Under the pieces are notes generated by a model. The model did not search any database. It was not told the origin of the DNA and saw only the letters and a program-made list of their open reading frames with translations. From assembly GCA_937884685.1 (NCBI GenBank), contig CAKZYM010000005.1:1-7546 (forward strand): 7,546 nucleotides of DNA. The letters are read 5' to 3'. Numbering within the stretch: position 1 is the stretch's first letter; each line of letters starts with the position of its first letter. A program made the translations under genes and the position numbers. This DNA is from an uncultured Calothrix sp. Lineage in GTDB: Bacteria; Cyanobacteriota; Cyanobacteriia; Cyanobacteriales; Nostocaceae. Positions 5,386 through 7,546 of this stretch are shown here, one piece after another.

Positions 5386-7546
5386 ATGTTTTCGACAACT
5401 TATAATTTAAATCAACCCTTAGATTTGTCAGGGAAAAATCTCCAAGGTCGTTCATTTAAAGACCAAAATCTCGAAGGTGCTGATTTTTCGGGTTCAGATA
5501 TTCGAGGTGCTAATTTTGCTGGGGCTATTCTTACGAATGCAAACTTTAGCAATACCAAAGCAGGATTAAGAAAACATTGGTCAGTTATATCACTTTTCTT
5601 AGCATTATTCACGGGATTTATGATGGGTGGTACCGTCTTAAGTTCTTGTAACTTATTATATAGTGATAATTACGGTAACAGAATTGTTGGTGCAATTGTT
5701 CTAACTGGATTAATTAGCTTTTTAACTATTTCTCTTAGAGAAGGATTTGCTAATGGTTTTATCAAAGTTACAGCAGCAATAGGAATTGTTGGTATTTTAG
5801 TTTCAATTTTTTCTGTCAGTTTCAATCAATTTGAAATTGGCTATATGGCTCGTGACACTTCAACAATTTTTTGTCTAAGCATTTGTTCTAGCATCCTTAC
5901 TGCAATTTTTCTATCTTTAATGATTGCTATTGCTAACAATCATCTAGTAATTATTTCTTTATTTTTTTCAGTTGTAAGCGTAATTTTGATTGCTCTTTCA
6001 GCTAGAGATAAAATTGATTCAGTAGATAGTAATATTAGTAAAAATGGGTGGTTAGCAATTACTATTACTGCGGGAATTTCTGTTTTAGTAATGCTTTTAA
6101 TTGCTGAGATTAGTAAACGTGCTTTAGCTGGTGATTACCATCACACTTTTATTCAGAAAATTGCCATCGTAGTCGCGGTTAGCAGCGGTACAAATTTCCG
6201 AGGAGCTACCTTAACAAAAGCTAATTTTACTGGAGCTATTCTGAGAAATACTGATTTTATCAAAGCTAGATTAACTCATACTATTTGGCATCAAGCAAAA
6301 AAGTTAGAGCTGGCAAGACTGCATAATACTATATTAGATAACCCTGCTGTTCGAGATTTATTAGTTAACAAAAATACAAATATTAAGTCTTACGAAAATG
6401 TTTCTCTTGAAGGAGCTTACCTTGTTGATTTAGACCTGAGAAATGTAAATTTAAAAAATGCCAATCTTAGTAAAGCTAACCTGACGGGAGCTAACCTGAC
6501 TGGAGCTAATCTTACTGAAACTAATCTGAATAAAACTAATTTAACAAGAGCTTGTTTAGAACAATGTATTCTTACACAAGTCCAAGCAATAGGAACTAAT
6601 TTTACACAAGCTGATTTTACAGGTGCTTGTGGTTTGGGTAATTGGAATATTGATAGTACAACAAAACTGGATGGGGTAAATTGTCGCTTCGTTTATCTTG
6701 ATGAAAATCCCAATATCAAAAGAAGTAAACGTCCTCAAAGCGGTGAATTTACATCGGGAGAATTTACCAAACTTTTTCAAGTGATAGTCAATACTATAGA
6801 TTTAATTTTTGATGATGGTTTAAATTTGTCAGCTTTATGTGCAGCTCTTATAGATGTGCAAACCGAACAAAATACGACATTAGAAATTCAGAATATTGAA
6901 AATAAAGGTGAGGGGTTTGTTGTTGTCAAAGTAAGTGTTTCAGAACAAGCGGATACAACCAAAATTCATAGCAAGTTGGAGCAAAGCTATAAACAACAAC
7001 TTCAAGTTATAAAAGCAAGATATCAAGCAGAATTACAAGGTAAACAAGAACAAATAGAAATCTATAAACAACAATCTGCTCAAATGGCAGAAATTAATAA
7101 GCTTTTAGCCGGAAAAGATTCTCAAAAATCTCAATTTCAAGCACAAGCAGAAAAATTAGTTGTACTTATTCTCGGTGAAGGTGATTTTACAAAAGGTTTT
7201 CCTGTAACCGCACAAATTTGGACAAACGACCAATCACCTCCCATAACTTTTACGAGCAGACTACCAGCAGAACCAAAAATTCCGCAATTGTATCAACAAT
7301 GGAAACAACTATATTGCTCTCAGAAATGGTTCGGACGTATTATCTTTGATAACGAAGATTATGTGACTAATTTTTCTAAGGAAGAATTAGATGAGTATGC
7401 TATTGAGTTGCAAGAATCTGTAAATAATTGGCTTAATTCTCCAGCTTTTCGTCCTATTGAAAGGTTCTTAAGTTCAAACCTGATACAAACAGAAGAAGTA
7501 CCAGTAATTATTCAAACAAAAGATATTCAGCTACAATGTTTACCTT
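5386..7546 (+). CDS. Pentapeptide-repeat membrane protein with predicted C-terminal CHAT protease (3' truncated by window)
   Basis: An uninterrupted frame of 720 codons runs off the window; ATG 5386 is the first start after an in-frame TAG at 5374, with AGG at 5375-5377 as a weak ribosome site. Order of parts: pentapeptide repeats 14-54 (Leu/Phe/Ile at every fifth position, nine in a row: 14, 19, 24...54); about six membrane helices (66-92, 99-117, 128-146, 159-183, 186-206, 222-240); repeats 268-298 (F271, L276, F281, L286, F291, L296); a bridge with WHQAKKLELARL (301-312) and NPAVRDLLV; a long repeat block 337-415 with Leu/Phe every fifth residue from 341 to 411 except Ala401; WNIDSTTKLDGVNCRFVYL (420-438); a conserved GEFTKLFQ...IENKGEGFVVVKVSVS block (453-518); a coiled coil rich in Gln/Lys (about 526-590); and 591-720, with LGEGDF, RLPAEPKIPQLYQQWKQLY, LNSPAFRPIERFL and VPVIIQTKDIQL. 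From memory of family sequences, this last part is what directly precedes CHAT caspase-like domains in cyanobacteria. The catalytic His/Cys are not in the window. Likely membrane-bound, possibly a regulated protease; the partner is unknown. Confidence 0.82.
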   Translation, partial: MFSTTYNLNQPLDLSGKNLQGRSFKDQNLEGADFSGSDIRGANFAGAILTNANFSNTKAGLRKHWSVISLFLALFTGFMMGGTVLSSCNLLYSDNYGNRIVGAIVLTGLISFLTISLREGFANGFIKVTAAIGIVGILVSIFSVSFNQFEIGYMARDTSTIFCLSICSSILTAIFLSLMIAIANNHLVIISLFFSVVSVILIALSARDKIDSVDSNISKNGWLAITITAGISVLVMLLIAEISKRALAGDYHHTFIQKIAIVVAVSSGTNFRGATLTKANFTGAILRNTDFIKARLTHTIWHQAKKLELARLHNTILDNPAVRDLLVNKNTNIKSYENVSLEGAYLVDLDLRNVNLKNANLSKANLTGANLTGANLTETNLNKTNLTRACLEQCILTQVQAIGTNFTQADFTGACGLGNWNIDSTTKLDGVNCRFVYLDENPNIKRSKRPQSGEFTSGEFTKLFQVIVNTIDLIFDDGLNLSALCAALIDVQTEQNTTLEIQNIENKGEGFVVVKVSVSEQADTTKIHSKLEQSYKQQLQVIKARYQAELQGKQEQIEIYKQQSAQMAEINKLLAGKDSQKSQFQAQAEKLVVLILGEGDFTKGFPVTAQIWTNDQSPPITFTSRLPAEPKIPQLYQQWKQLYCSQKWFGRIIFDNEDYVTNFSKEELDEYAIELQESVNNWLNSPAFRPIERFLSSNLIQTEEVPVIIQTKDIQLQCLP

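Noticed and set aside
5412..5612. 66-codon open frame on the minus strand
   Set aside because: Lies opposite the first pentapeptide run of the large gene; the repeat period of the sense strand keeps the antisense frame open. No family resemblance or ribosome site.
6556..6780. 74-codon open frame on the minus strand
   Set aside because: Opposite the conserved pentapeptide/linker region, whose protein periodicity clearly identifies the plus-strand frame as real.

Overview
The window reads as chromosomal DNA of a filamentous, probably heterocyst-forming (Nostocales-type) cyanobacterium. The basis is the AT-rich composition, the gene families (a Uma2 endonuclease, a cyanobacterial pentapeptide-repeat/CHAT-type giant, a membrane-type spermidine synthase partner set) and intergenic spacers packed with heptamer tandem repeats and palindromic dispersed elements. 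No species is claimed.

Layout. Positions 3-782 hold the 3' part of a spermidine-synthase-like aminopropyltransferase whose start lies before the window. A convergent spacer with two heptamer tracts and a hairpin repeat follows. Then comes a Uma2 nuclease on the minus strand (957-1583) and, divergently, a long glutathione S-transferase-like protein (1717-2925). After another palindromic spacer there is a membrane-anchored DUF4178 protein (3090-3686). A 559-base gene-free stretch (3687-4245) is dominated by a nested palindrome of about 280 bases. It is followed by a cysteine-rich lipoprotein (4246-5100) with a strong intrinsic terminator, and then by a very large open frame starting at 5386 and still open at the window end.

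The last gene is the most interesting. Its 720 visible residues contain a short pentapeptide-repeat blade, about six membrane helices, two more pentapeptide blades, a conserved linker with a coiled coil, and a segment that looks like the region directly preceding the caspase-like CHAT domain in cyanobacterial proteins. It is probably a membrane-tethered CHAT-protease-type protein whose catalytic part lies just past the window edge.

How the genes work together: the aminopropyltransferase and DUF4178 protein belong to families that often sit side by side, with DUF350, in polyamine/membrane-stress neighbourhoods, so they may be functional partners that were separated by the Uma2 and GST genes. 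No sequence evidence links the lipoprotein or the CHAT-like gene to that pair. The terminator at 5152-5183 makes the CHAT-like gene a separate transcription unit.
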